From Faecalibacterium longum CLA-AA-H243 (GTDB lineage Bacteria; Bacillota; Clostridia; Oscillospirales; Ruminococcaceae), in assembly GCF_020687245.1 (NCBI RefSeq), contig NZ_JAJEQG010000002.1, positions 170,919 through 234,918 on the forward strand: a stretch of DNA of 64,000 bases. Reading direction: 5' to 3'. A program made the translations under genes and the position numbers. The notes under the pieces were generated by a model. That model was not told the DNA's origin, did no database searches, and saw only the letters and a program-made list of their open reading frames with translations. Below, in pieces: positions 1 to 6,373 of the stretch (the stretch's first letter is position 1; every line of letters starts with the position of its first letter).

Positions 1-736
1 TGAGGCCGTCTGCATCCAGGATCTGGTTGAAGGGCAGGTCGGCGGTCTGGCTGCGGAGGGCGGCGTCCCCTTCGGCCCGCCATGCGCAGAGGACATGCAA
101 AACCCCCTTCGCCACGGCCTTGCCCTGCATCCGCTTCAGCTCCCGCACCTCGGCGGTGCCGGTGATGTCGAGGATGGCGGCGGGAGGCTTCGGGAAGGTC
201 AGCGCCCCCTCGATGGTCACGAGCTTTTCGAGGGTGGCGGCCCGCCGCACCCCTGCCAGCGTGACCGGCTTCTGCTCGATGCCGCCCTCGCTGAGGGCCG
301 TGATGACCTCGGTGGACAGCTGGGCGTGGACGCTCACCACCAGCCCGTAGGCCCCCCGCACCTCGATGCGGCGGGGGTTGACGGCCCGGCAGTTGAGGTA
401 TTCGGTCTGGCCCTCGACGCAGGCTGTCCACGCCGTGGCCGCAAAGCTGGGCAGCTCGAGGGCCTTGGTGAAGGGCAGCTTCTGCTCGGTCTGGCACAGC
501 CCCGCCCCCTCTTCGCCCTGATAATACACGGTACAGCGCAAATATCCTTCCAGCGTCAGCCGCCCGGGGGCCAGCTGCTTTTGCAGCACCACCGGCTTTG
601 CGAAGCACTTGACGATGCGCTGCACCGGCGGCAGATAGTCCGAGATCAGTAGTTCGGTCTCGAGGGGCAGCTCCGCCTTGGCGGTGCAGTCCGCACCCGC
701 CGCAGGCAGAACGTCCCGGAACACTTTCAGCTCCAT
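1..736 (-). CDS. SipL-like DUF3794 (SPOCS) protein, C-terminus outside window
   Basis: The gene is read from an ATG at 736 with a GGAAAGGAG site upstream, and the frame stays open to the window edge, so about 245 residues are visible and the C-terminus is missing. The protein begins MELKVFRDVLPAAG and holds two repeats of the beta-rich DUF3794 pattern, with conserved segments such as VTIEGALTFPKPPAAILDITG. In Firmicutes this domain occurs in SipL, which binds the spore coat morphogen SpoIVA, usually with a C-terminal LysM domain; that part would lie off the window. Family assignment is firm; the SipL role is inferred from the family. An antiparallel GC-rich frame on the plus strand is a shadow. 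Confidence 0.75.
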   Translation of the reverse strand, partial: MELKVFRDVLPAAGADCTAKAELPLETELLISDYLPPVQRIVKCFAKPVVLQKQLAPGRLTLEGYLRCTVYYQGEEGAGLCQTEQKLPFTKALELPSFAATAWTACVEGQTEYLNCRAVNPRRIEVRGAYGLVVSVHAQLSTEVITALSEGGIEQKPVTLAGVRRAATLEKLVTIEGALTFPKPPAAILDITGTAEVRELKRMQGKAVAKGVLHVLCAWRAEGDAALRSQTADLPFNQILDADGL

Positions 737-802
737 GGTGATGCTCCTTTCCTGTCCTTGCTCTGATGAGAGTATATGCGGGGTGGGAAGGGAGCAGAAC
801 AA

Positions 803-839
803 AAATCCCCCTTGGAGGTCGCAGCTCCTTGGGGGATTT
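803..839. terminator. Hairpin upstream of TA-like copy A
   Basis: Stem ATCCCCC/GGGGGAT with an inner GGAG/CTCC and loop. A T-run follows on the minus strand, so it can stop leftward transcription. It has the same design as the hairpins at 1085, 3575, 3631, 3863 and 5161. Confidence 0.55.
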
Positions 840-938
840 CCATTACGGCAGATTTGTTTATTTCTATATCTTTTGTCGAAAATCTATGTTATAATTGGTT
901 TGCGGCCTTGCCCGCCCATTTTATTAAAGGAGCCCGGG

Positions 939-1079
939 TTGCGGCACCCAGCGTCTGCTTCGCTGCCGCTCGCATCCTGCTGGCCGCGGCCCCAACAGCT
1001 CCTCCCTGTTTCCGCCACTGGCGGCGGTCGTCGCCGTTGCAAGTGGCTTGACGGATGGCTGACGGGCCGTAAGCACTAA
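939..1079 (+). pseudogene. Degenerate Fst-like small peptide gene (TA-like copy A)
   Basis: A TTG codon 6-7 bases after an AAAGGAG site opens a 46-residue frame ending CKWLDGWLTGRKH. That tail matches the CKWLDRFDKDRKPD tail of the intact peptides at 3753 and 5049. The N-terminal half is not hydrophobic in this frame, but a neighbouring frame reads LFPPLAAVVAV just before the tail. A frameshift is therefore likely. The promoter box TATAAT near 890 and the convergent antisense promoter at 1166-1193 are kept. No repeat matching the antisense 5' end is visible near the start, which fits decay. It could instead be a divergent, still functional member. Confidence 0.4.
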
Positions 1080-1084
1080 AAAGG

Positions 1085-1119
1085 ACCCCCTTTCGGAGAT
1101 TGCAGCTCCGGGAGGGGGT
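1085..1119. terminator. Shared bidirectional terminator, copy A
   Basis: Stem ACCCCC/GGGGGT with inner CGGAG/CTCCG. A-rich on the left and TTTTCTTT on the right, so it can end both the peptide mRNA and the antisense RNA. Confidence 0.6.
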
Positions 1120-1159
1120 TTTCTTTCCGTGGGACGATGAATCAGTAATTGCCTTTACT
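1085..1159 (-). ncRNA. Predicted antisense antitoxin RNA, copy A
   Basis: Promoter on the minus strand: TTGACT (1193-1188), 16-base spacer, TATACT (1171-1166). The RNA would start near 1159 and end in the hairpin at 1085-1119, which it shares with the convergent peptide gene. About 75 nt. The promoter block is almost identical to those of copies B and C over roughly 50 bases. Inferred from sequence only. Confidence 0.5.
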
Positions 1160-1165
1160 ATCTTT

Positions 1166-1193
1166 AGTATATGCGATTCCCCGCAAAAGTCAA
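1166..1193 (-). promoter_or_regulatory. Antisense RNA promoter, copy A
   Basis: Near-consensus -35 TTGACT and -10 TATACT with 16 bases between, reading leftward towards the peptide gene. Confidence 0.65.
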
Positions 1194-1223
1194 GCGTTGC
1201 GCAGAAAGTTTACAAGCGCATCA

Positions 1224-1754
1224 TCAGGCCCGGACAATGACCACCAAGCAGTATTCCCGGCCCTCGACGGTCTTATGGCAGACGCCGACACGCAGCTTGG
1301 TATTGACCGTGGGCGACACATCTTTATAGTACACCCCGACCACCGGCGCACCGCTGGAGAACCGCTCTACCTGCTGAAGGGCGCTCATCCCGGTGGAGTC
1401 GAAAGCAACAAAGCTCACGAAATTGCTCTGCTCGTAGGCTTTCAGGCTGTCTTGCAGGAAGCCTTCCAGCGTCTGACCGGCGTCTATGGGGAAGTCGCTC
1501 TTCAGGTAGATGATGTTCCCCTCCCCGTCCTTCTGGAACCAGTCCGGGGTGAACGCGGGCCGGATGGTGCGGGTCAGCGCGGGGACGCCGTAAGAGACTT
1601 CGGTGTTTGGGTAGATACGCTTGAAGATGTCGGCGACGCCCACCGCGACGAGCCTGTCCTCTTCTGTCCCGCTGGCACCGCCGGAACAGCCGGTGAGCAG
1701 GGCCAGCATCAGCACGCCCGCAAGGGCGAGGGCAAGGAGCTTTTTCAGTTTCAT
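1224..1754 (-). CDS. Small putative lipoprotein, unknown function
   Basis: 176 residues. ATG at 1754 follows GGAGG by 8 bases. Residues 1-23 form a lipoprotein signal: MKLKK, a hydrophobic core, then the lipobox LLTGC, so the protein should be diacylated at the cysteine and held on the outer face of the membrane. The rest is a soluble alpha/beta-looking domain (YPNTEVSYGVP, IDAGQTLEGFL, GVCHKTVEGREYCLVVIV) that I do not recognise. It lies alone between TA-like copy A and the RepA-like ATPase gene, transcribed in the same direction as the latter about 300 bases downstream of it. Confidence 0.7.
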   Translation of the reverse strand: MKLKKLLALALAGVLMLALLTGCSGGASGTEEDRLVAVGVADIFKRIYPNTEVSYGVPALTRTIRPAFTPDWFQKDGEGNIIYLKSDFPIDAGQTLEGFLQDSLKAYEQSNFVSFVAFDSTGMSALQQVERFSSGAPVVGVYYKDVSPTVNTKLRVGVCHKTVEGREYCLVVIVRA

Positions 1755-2049
1755 GGTCGTATCCTCCGTTCACTGTGGTGTTTTTGATACTTCCATTATA
1801 ACCCGTCTCCCGCCGCAGCTGCAACGGCCATTCGCGCAGGTTTTGGGGCGATTCACGCAGGTTTCGGGAAATACGGCTGCTCCGAGAGGGGCGGGGTATC
1901 TGGCAAAGTTCCAAAATATCATCGATTCATCGTCATAAATCGAACTTTGCCACGTTGGCAAACTTAAGGTTTGCTGGCAAAGTAGGTAGTTTGCCAATCA
2001 GGAGAACTTTGCCATGTTGGCAAACAATCAACATTGAACGATATATCAT
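1755..2049. other. Intergenic region between lipoprotein and RepA-like genes
   Basis: About 295 bases. The left half is GC-rich and includes a 75-codon minus-strand frame that I do not believe. The right half carries most of the TTTGCCA/TGGCAAA repeat cluster described separately. Confidence 0.5.
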
Positions 2050-2075
2050 TTAATTTATAGGAACTTTGCCACTTG
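1901..2075. repeat. Cluster of TTTGCCA / TGGCAAA iteron-like repeats
   Basis: Copies of TTTGCCA or its complement lie at about 1902, 1945, 1956, 1975, 1990, 2007, 2018 and 2064. Two form near-identical palindromes, GAACTTTGCCA-N2-TTGGCAAAC at 1942 and 2004, 62 bases apart. The last copy falls within the stop-proximal codons of the RepA-like gene. Arrays of this kind are typical of replication initiator or repressor binding sites. Which protein binds is not shown. Confidence 0.6.
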
Positions 2076-3471
2076 TTTCACTACAGTAGAGGAATGAGTA
2101 CCATTGATTTTTTCCATCTTGTTGGCGAATATTCTTCTTTATAATCTCGCCTGATTTGATAAGGTTGCCATACGCCCGGATATATGTCCTATCACTGCAC
2201 CCCATCTCCTTCATCACCTCTGCCCTCAGCTGGGTGCTGGGCATACTCCCCAGCTTGCTCTCGGCCAGCACGTTGAGGATGGCCTGCGCGGTATCCTCCT
2301 TGGTCTGGGCGGTGCGGACGCGGCGCTCCTCCACGAAGTCGGCGTCCTTCTTGTCGGTGCGGCTGTCAAAGACGGCCACCGCCGTCGTGACGCCCTCCAC
2401 CTGCGCCTGCTCGATGTGGAGCAGGGCCGTCCGGGCCGGGGCGGAGTAGCTGCTCTTCTCGTGGCTGAGGTAGAGCTTTTCGCTGTTCTTGTCGCGGCCC
2501 ATCATGAGGACGCTGCGGGCGATGTCCCAGATGTCGGAGCTGTCGGCCAGACGGGCGCGGCCCGAGACGTTGGCGCGCTTGTTGGTGTGCATCGAGATGA
2601 GGGCCGCGCAGCCGTGCCTGGCGCAGAGGGCTTTGAGGGGCAGCAGGGCGCTGCGCATCTGGTTGCGGCTGGCCATCTCCACCCCCGCAGGCAGAAAGCT
2701 CTGCAGCGGGTCGATGATGACGAGGGCGGGCGCGGCCTTCCCCACGTACTTTGCAAAGCTCGTGTCCGGGATGCAGAGCGGGCTGCCGGTGCGGGCAAAA
2801 TAGGCGTCACTGGTGACCACCATCACCCGGCTCATATCGGCCCCTGCCGCCGTCAGGCGGGCTTTGAGCACCTTGCCGGGGTCGTCCTCGCCGGAAAAAA
2901 GGAGGACGCTGCCGGTCTTCTCCGGCGGCTGGGGGAAGAAGCCGGAGGTCCGGCCCGCCGTGACATACGCAATGAGCTGGGCCTGCCAGATGCCCTTGCC
3001 GGTGCCGCCGTCGGCACCCAGAAGCGACACCTCCCCCATGGGCAGCAGCCCATCCACCAGCCAGCTCACGTTCTGGATGGGGACGTTCTCGAGGCAGTCG
3101 GGGGTGAAGCTGAGGGGCGCGGCGCGGCGGCGGTCCCGGAAGCGCGCCCGGGCCGCGTCGGCCTTTTCCCGGTAGGCGGCATAGTCCTCGGCGATGCGGC
3201 TCTGGAACTCCTCCCGGCCCACCGCTTCCAGCTCGCTCTTGCCGTCGGCCAGCCAGCGCTCCATTCGGAAGGTCAGGCCCTGCCAGAAGCCCAGCTCCTT
3301 CGCCCTCGCCTCCACCAGCTCGGAGCGGCTGAGGACGTCCTCGGGGCGGTCCTGCCCGGCGAACCAGTAGGTCAGCCGGGAGAACAGCTCCTCTTCGGTG
3401 CGCACCGTGCCGAGGTAGGCCACGAAGTCGTCGTAGCTGCCCGGGGTGCGGTCGGTCATGTTTTTCTGCAT
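2050..3471 (-). CDS. RepA-like RecA-fold AAA ATPase
   Basis: 473 residues from ATG 3471 (MQKNMTDRTPG), chosen because AAAGGAG lies 6 bases upstream; a longer frame to 3618 lacks a site. A helical N-terminal region (about 1-135) precedes a RecA-like core. The core has a Walker A-like LLGADGGTGKG near 165, where the usual Ser/Thr after Lys is Gly, a Walker B ALVIIDPLQ near 260 and the segment ALISMHTNKR. The C-terminal 80 residues look like a winged helix (LGSMPSTQLRAEVMKEMGCSDRTYIRAYGNL). Such proteins are RepA/DnaB-like helicase loaders of plasmids and integrative elements. The repeat cluster at its 3' end and flanking TA-like units suggest plasmid ancestry. The same family recurs at 36401. 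Confidence 0.7.
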   Translation of the reverse strand: MQKNMTDRTPGSYDDFVAYLGTVRTEEELFSRLTYWFAGQDRPEDVLSRSELVEARAKELGFWQGLTFRMERWLADGKSELEAVGREEFQSRIAEDYAAYREKADAARARFRDRRRAAPLSFTPDCLENVPIQNVSWLVDGLLPMGEVSLLGADGGTGKGIWQAQLIAYVTAGRTSGFFPQPPEKTGSVLLFSGEDDPGKVLKARLTAAGADMSRVMVVTSDAYFARTGSPLCIPDTSFAKYVGKAAPALVIIDPLQSFLPAGVEMASRNQMRSALLPLKALCARHGCAALISMHTNKRANVSGRARLADSSDIWDIARSVLMMGRDKNSEKLYLSHEKSSYSAPARTALLHIEQAQVEGVTTAVAVFDSRTDKKDADFVEERRVRTAQTKEDTAQAILNVLAESKLGSMPSTQLRAEVMKEMGCSDRTYIRAYGNLIKSGEIIKKNIRQQDGKNQWYSFLYCSETSGKVPIN

Positions 3472-3574
3472 AAAAACTCCTTTCGTAAGTTGTTTTGTTG
3501 CTTTTATTATAACTATGAAAGGTTGTGCAGTCAACGCAAGCTTTCTGCGTATTTCTGCGCAGAAAAAGAGAAAA

Positions 3575-3605
3575 ACCCCCTCGGGGCAGTTGCTCCGAAG
3601 GGGGT
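3575..3605. terminator. Hairpin between RepA-like gene and TA-like copy B
   Basis: Stem ACCCCCTtCGG-type with GGGGGTTTTT on the minus strand, so it can stop leftward transcription. A second GCCCCC/GGGGGC hairpin of the same design follows at 3631-3660. Confidence 0.55.
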
Positions 3606-3673
3606 AAAATTTAACCATGGCAGATGGAAAGCCCCCGGGGAGTTGCCGCTCCTTGGGGGCGTTGCTTTTATTG

Positions 3674-3702
3674 TATCTTTTTGCCGAAGTTTATGATATA
3701 CT
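3674..3702 (+). promoter_or_regulatory. Peptide gene promoter, copy B
   Basis: Extended -10 TGATATACT (TATACT at 3697-3702) with a weak -35. The same TTTATG-TATACT block lies before copy C (TATACT at 4993-4998). Confidence 0.5.
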
Positions 3703-3752
3703 TGTTTTGCGGTTCATCCCGCCCATCTTACTTGGGAAGGGAGGTGTACCTG

Positions 3753-3857
3753 ATGATTCATATCCTCACGATTTTGGAGTCTGTCGTAGCAGATGTAATG
3801 TCGCATTACATCTGCAAGTGGCTTGACAGATTCGACAAGGACCGCAAGCCCGACTAA
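3753..3857 (+). CDS. Fst/Ldr-like small hydrophobic peptide, putative type I toxin (copy B)
   Basis: 34 residues: MIHILTILESVVADVMSHYI (1-20) then CKWLDRFDKDRKPD. A hydrophobic N-terminal helix is followed by Trp and a charged tail, the layout of Fst/Ldr type I toxins that insert into the membrane. ATG 3753 follows a strong GGGAAGGGAGGTG site. The mRNA would end in the hairpin at 3863. A convergent antisense RNA starts near 3936. Codons 4-7 contain the stretch at 3760-3773 that recurs at 3921-3934 at the antisense 5' end. Compared with copy C, most changes in this pairing stretch are silent and are mirrored in the partner repeat. Assignment to a toxin family is by architecture and analogy, not by identity to a known toxin. 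Confidence 0.65.
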   Translation: MIHILTILESVVADVMSHYICKWLDRFDKDRKPD

Positions 3858-3862
3858 ACGGA

Positions 3863-3899
3863 AAGCCCCCGGGGAGGTCGCAACTCCTTGGGGGCTTTT
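3863..3899. terminator. Shared bidirectional terminator, copy B
   Basis: Stem AAGCCCCC/GGGGGCTT with inner GGAG/CTCC and flanking A and T runs. It lies between the convergent peptide gene and antisense RNA. Confidence 0.65.
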
Positions 3900-3936
3900 C
3901 TTTTTGGTGTACCGAATGGAATATCCTCACAATTCC
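3863..3936 (-). ncRNA. Predicted antisense antitoxin RNA, copy B
   Basis: About 75 nt. Promoter TTGACT (3970-3965), 16-base spacer, TATACT (3948-3943). The predicted start near 3936 puts the repeat at 3921-3934 at the very 5' end of the RNA. That stretch can pair with 14 bases of the peptide mRNA at 3760-3773 (13 Watson-Crick, one G-U), just inside the coding region. This is the par/Fst arrangement: convergent RNAs, shared terminator, and a direct repeat that supplies the pairing site. Confidence 0.6.
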
Positions 3937-3942
3937 ATCTTT

Positions 3943-3970
3943 AGTATATGCCATTCCCCGCAAAAGTCAA
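3943..3970 (-). promoter_or_regulatory. Antisense RNA promoter, copy B
   Basis: TTGACT-N16-TATACT on the minus strand, near consensus and stronger-looking than the peptide gene promoter, as expected for an antitoxin RNA. Confidence 0.65.
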
Positions 3971-4003
3971 GCGTTGCACAGAAAGTTTACAAGCCTGCTG
4001 CTT

Positions 4004-4123
4004 TCATTTTGCAAGTTCCTCATACACGTGCTTGTTACGGTCCATCAGCTTCAGCGAAGAGGCCAGCACATCGTCATCTGCTGCGGCCTGCATGGCATCC
4101 GCCTGGTTGAAATCACACTTCAC
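4004..4123 (-). CDS. Small acidic protein, unknown (39 aa)
   Basis: GTG 4123 lies 8 bases after AAAGGAG. The product starts MKCDFNQADAMQ and ends KLMDRNKHVYEELAK; it is acidic and helical. A longer frame to 4240 is open but has no site. The gene lies just upstream of the copy B antisense promoter and on the same strand. I do not recognise a family. Small size makes the call moderate. Confidence 0.45.
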   Translation of the reverse strand: MKCDFNQADAMQAAADDDVLASSLKLMDRNKHVYEELAK

Positions 4124-4271
4124 TCTTCTCTCTCCTTTTTTATGCCAAACAGCCTCCGGAGCAAGCCTCTCAGGCACTTGGGGCTTTTGAGAACGACCAC
4201 CTGCATAGAGCCGACCACCTTTCGTCGCTTGATACGCCATTATAGGCGTCCCGCGCCCGGAATGTTCCGGT

Positions 4272-4922
4272 TCAGCTCAAGATCGGCCCGTCCGGCACCG
4301 TCTCCACCACCACCAGCGCGCCCTTTTGGGTGGAGATGGTGATGCAGTCGGAGCCATCGGCATACTCGTTGCTGACGCCGAGGGGGTAGCCTGCGGTGAG
4401 GACGGCGTCGGTCAGCTCGTAGAAGGAGCCCCGCTCCGAGACCCCCTCTGCCCTGCCCTCCATCGGGAAGACCGAGAGGTAGAAATACTCATTCCTAGGG
4501 TAGCGGCGGGTCTCGCCGGGCATCACGAAGGTGATGCGGCTGCGCTCGTCCAGAAGCGTGGCGCGGACGCCCCGCTGTTCGAGGCCGAGGCCGGTGCAGA
4601 GGTTGGCCAGCGTATGCTCGAGGCGTCTGCCGCCCAGTACACCCAGCAGCAGCGCCTCGTCGAAGCCCTTCTCGGAGGCCAGCTTTGCCGCGTACTCGGT
4701 GTCGGTGTCGTCCTTGACGTGGGGCAGGATGATGGTGTCGTCGCCCTCCTGTGCCGGGCAGGGCGCGGTGTCGAAGTCGCCCACGATGATGTCGGGGCGG
4801 CAGTGGAGCGGCCCACAGTTGCGGTAGCCCGCGTCGCAGGCAATGATGGTGTCGCCGGGCCGCAGGGCCGACGCCAGCGAGGCGCTGACCGGGCAGGCGG
4901 AAATGATAACACAGCGGGACAT
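4272..4922 (-). CDS. thiN: Thiamine diphosphokinase
   Basis: 216 residues from ATG 4922, preceded by AGAAGGA. ThiN transfers pyrophosphate from ATP to thiamine to make thiamine diphosphate in the cytosol. Family motifs are visible in order: IIACDAGYRNC, DIIVGDFDTA, HVKDDTDTEYA, GVLGGRRLEHTLANL and the C-terminal PLGVSNEY. Length is usual (about 210). In many Firmicutes thiN sits near rsgA and rpmB, as here. One change from the common pattern is LEH where GGRxDH is usual. No TPP riboswitch was seen upstream. Confidence 0.9.
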   Translation of the reverse strand: MSRCVIISACPVSASLASALRPGDTIIACDAGYRNCGPLHCRPDIIVGDFDTAPCPAQEGDDTIILPHVKDDTDTEYAAKLASEKGFDEALLLGVLGGRRLEHTLANLCTGLGLEQRGVRATLLDERSRITFVMPGETRRYPRNEYFYLSVFPMEGRAEGVSERGSFYELTDAVLTAGYPLGVSNEYADGSDCITISTQKGALVVVETVPDGPILS

Positions 4923-5048
4923 GGGATTCCTTCTTTCTGGGAAGTATGATAACACAGTGTCTTTTTCTGTATCTTTTTGTCGATGTTTATGGTATACTGG
5001 TTCTGCGGTTCATCCCGCCCATCTCACTTGGGAAGGGAGGTGAAACCA

Positions 5049-5153
5049 ATGATCCATATTCTCACAATCTTGGAGTCTGCCGTGGCAAATATAATTTCAC
5101 ATTATATCTGTAAGTGGCTTGACAGACTCGACAAGGACCGTAAGCCCGACTAA
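5049..5153 (+). CDS. Fst/Ldr-like small hydrophobic peptide, putative type I toxin (copy C)
   Basis: 34 residues, MIHILTILESAVANIISHYI then CKWLDRLDKDRKPD, differing from copy B at only five positions. The start follows GGGAAGGGAGGTG. Codons 4-7 contain TTCTCACAATC (5059-5069), which is repeated exactly at 5220-5230, the predicted 5' end of the antisense RNA. Copy B has a different version of this pair, so each peptide mRNA best matches its own antisense RNA. Conservation of the protein with mainly silent changes points to selection. Confidence 0.65.
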   Translation: MIHILTILESAVANIISHYICKWLDRLDKDRKPD

Positions 5154-5160
5154 ATGGAAA

Positions 5161-5200
5161 GCCCCCTGGGAGCGGCAACTCCTTGGGGGCTTTTCTTTTT
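5161..5200. terminator. Shared bidirectional terminator, copy C
   Basis: Stem GCCCCC/GGGGGC with inner GGGAG/CTCC, followed by TTTTCTTTTTT. Confidence 0.65.
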
Positions 5201-5232
5201 TAGTGAAACCAATGGAATCTTCTCACAATCCC
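5161..5232 (-). ncRNA. Predicted antisense antitoxin RNA, copy C
   Basis: Start predicted near 5232 from the promoter at 5266-5239. The 5' end carries the complement of TTCTCACAATC and can pair over 11 Watson-Crick bases, plus three G-U, with the copy C peptide mRNA at 5059-5072. It ends in the shared hairpin. Confidence 0.6.
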
Positions 5233-5238
5233 ATCTTT

Positions 5239-5266
5239 AGTATATGCGATTCCCCGCAAAAGTCAA
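5239..5266 (-). promoter_or_regulatory. Antisense RNA promoter, copy C
   Basis: TTGACT (5266-5261), 16-base spacer, TATACT (5244-5239), identical in both boxes and spacing to copies A and B. Confidence 0.65.
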
Positions 5267-5317
5267 GCGCTGTGCAGAAAGTTTACAGGGCAGGACTCGT
5301 AAGCAAGGCCCGTCTTA

Positions 5318-5458
5318 GTACAACCTCTCAGTCTCACTCCGTTCGACAGCTCCCCTAGTAGGGGAGCCTCTGGCGAAACCGTTCACTTTGCGGGGACTGC
5401 CAAGGCCTCTCCTACAAGGAGAGGTGGCATCGCGTCAGCGATGACGGAGAGGTTGTAC
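5318..5458. repeat. MITE-like palindromic repeat, copy 1
   Basis: 141 bases bounded by inverted ends GTACAACCTCTC/GAGAGGTTGTAC. Inside are smaller palindromes (CCCCTAGTAGGGG, TCTCCTACAAGGAGA). The same family recurs at 17078, 21498 and 27144. No coding capacity. Confidence 0.75.
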
Positions 5459-5487
5459 TACGGACAGCTCCACCGTGACGGAGAGGT

Positions 5488-6363
5488 TCATCCCCTCCTC
5501 TGCCACTCCTTCACATCCTTGACCTCATCGTACATGGCGCAGTAGCTGTCGTAGCGGGTCTGGGAGAGCTTGCCTTCCGCGAGGGCGGCGCGGACGGCGC
5601 AGCCCTTCTCGGAGCGGTGGGAGCAGCCGGTGAACTGGCACGCGCCGAGGTAAGGCCCGAACTCCGGGAAGGCATGTTCCAGACCCTCTTTCGGGATGAA
5701 GCCCGCCCGGCTGGCCTCGAGGCTGGCAAAGCCCGGGGTGTCGGCGATGCGGCCCCCGAAGGCTTCAAAGATGGTCACCTCGCGGGTGGTGTGACGGCCA
5801 CGGCCCAGCTTCTGGCTGATGGCGGCGGTCTGACGCTCCACGTCGGGCAGGAGGGCGTTCAGCAGGGTGGATTTGCCCACGCCGGAGTTGCCGCAGAAGG
5901 CGCAGAGACGGCCATTGATCCAGTGCTTGATGTCGTCCAGACCCTCGCCGGTGGCGTAGTCGATGCGGATGAAGGGCAGGGTCGATTTTTCGTAGGCGCT
6001 GCGCAGAAACTCCGCCTCGGCGAGGTCGCTTTTGGTGCAGACGATGACGGGCTGGACGCCCTTGTCCACCGCGATGGCCGAGAGCTTATCCAGCACGAGG
6101 GTGCTGGGGGTGGGCTGGGTGGTGCTTGCCACGAGGAACAGCACATCGAGGTTCGCCATGGGCGGGCGGACGAAGACGTTCCGCCGGGGTGCGATGCCCG
6201 CGATGACCGCCGCGCCGTTCTCGGTCTCCAGCGTCACCACGTCGCCCGCCACGGGGGTGATCTTCTGCTTGCGGAAGATGCCCCGGGGCTTGCACTCCAC
6301 GATGCCTTCCGACGTCTTAACGTAATAAAATCCGCCGATGCCTTTTGTGATATAACCTGTCAT
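5488..6363 (-). CDS. rsgA: Ribosome small subunit-dependent GTPase A
   Basis: 291 residues, start with AAAGGAG 6 bases upstream. RsgA is a circularly permuted GTPase that checks late 30S subunits and releases RbfA. The permuted order is visible: G4 CTKSD near 110, then G1 GNSGVGKSTLLN near 158, G2 HTTREV and G3 DTPGFASLE. The C-terminal zinc site uses Cys, Cys, His and Cys in CQFTGCSHRSEKGC. An N-terminal OB domain covers about residues 1-70. It starts the long minus-strand housekeeping block at its downstream end, 10 bases after pknB. Confidence 0.95.
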   Translation of the reverse strand: MTGYITKGIGGFYYVKTSEGIVECKPRGIFRKQKITPVAGDVVTLETENGAAVIAGIAPRRNVFVRPPMANLDVLFLVASTTQPTPSTLVLDKLSAIAVDKGVQPVIVCTKSDLAEAEFLRSAYEKSTLPFIRIDYATGEGLDDIKHWINGRLCAFCGNSGVGKSTLLNALLPDVERQTAAISQKLGRGRHTTREVTIFEAFGGRIADTPGFASLEASRAGFIPKEGLEHAFPEFGPYLGACQFTGCSHRSEKGCAVRAALAEGKLSQTRYDSYCAMYDEVKDVKEWQRRG

Positions 6364-6373
6364 ACCTACTCCT

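Noticed and set aside
1770..1997. 75-codon minus-strand frame upstream of the lipoprotein gene
   Set aside because: It overlaps the TTTGCCA repeat array, has no convincing ribosome site and shows no recognisable pattern.
2416..3696. 426-codon plus-strand frame opposite the RepA-like gene
   Set aside because: Antisense shadow in GC-rich DNA; the minus-strand frame has Walker motifs and a good ribosome site.
4923..5048. Possible TPP riboswitch beside thiN
   Set aside because: The stretch is explained by the copy C promoter and leader, reads away from thiN, and lacks conserved TPP motifs such as CUGAGA.
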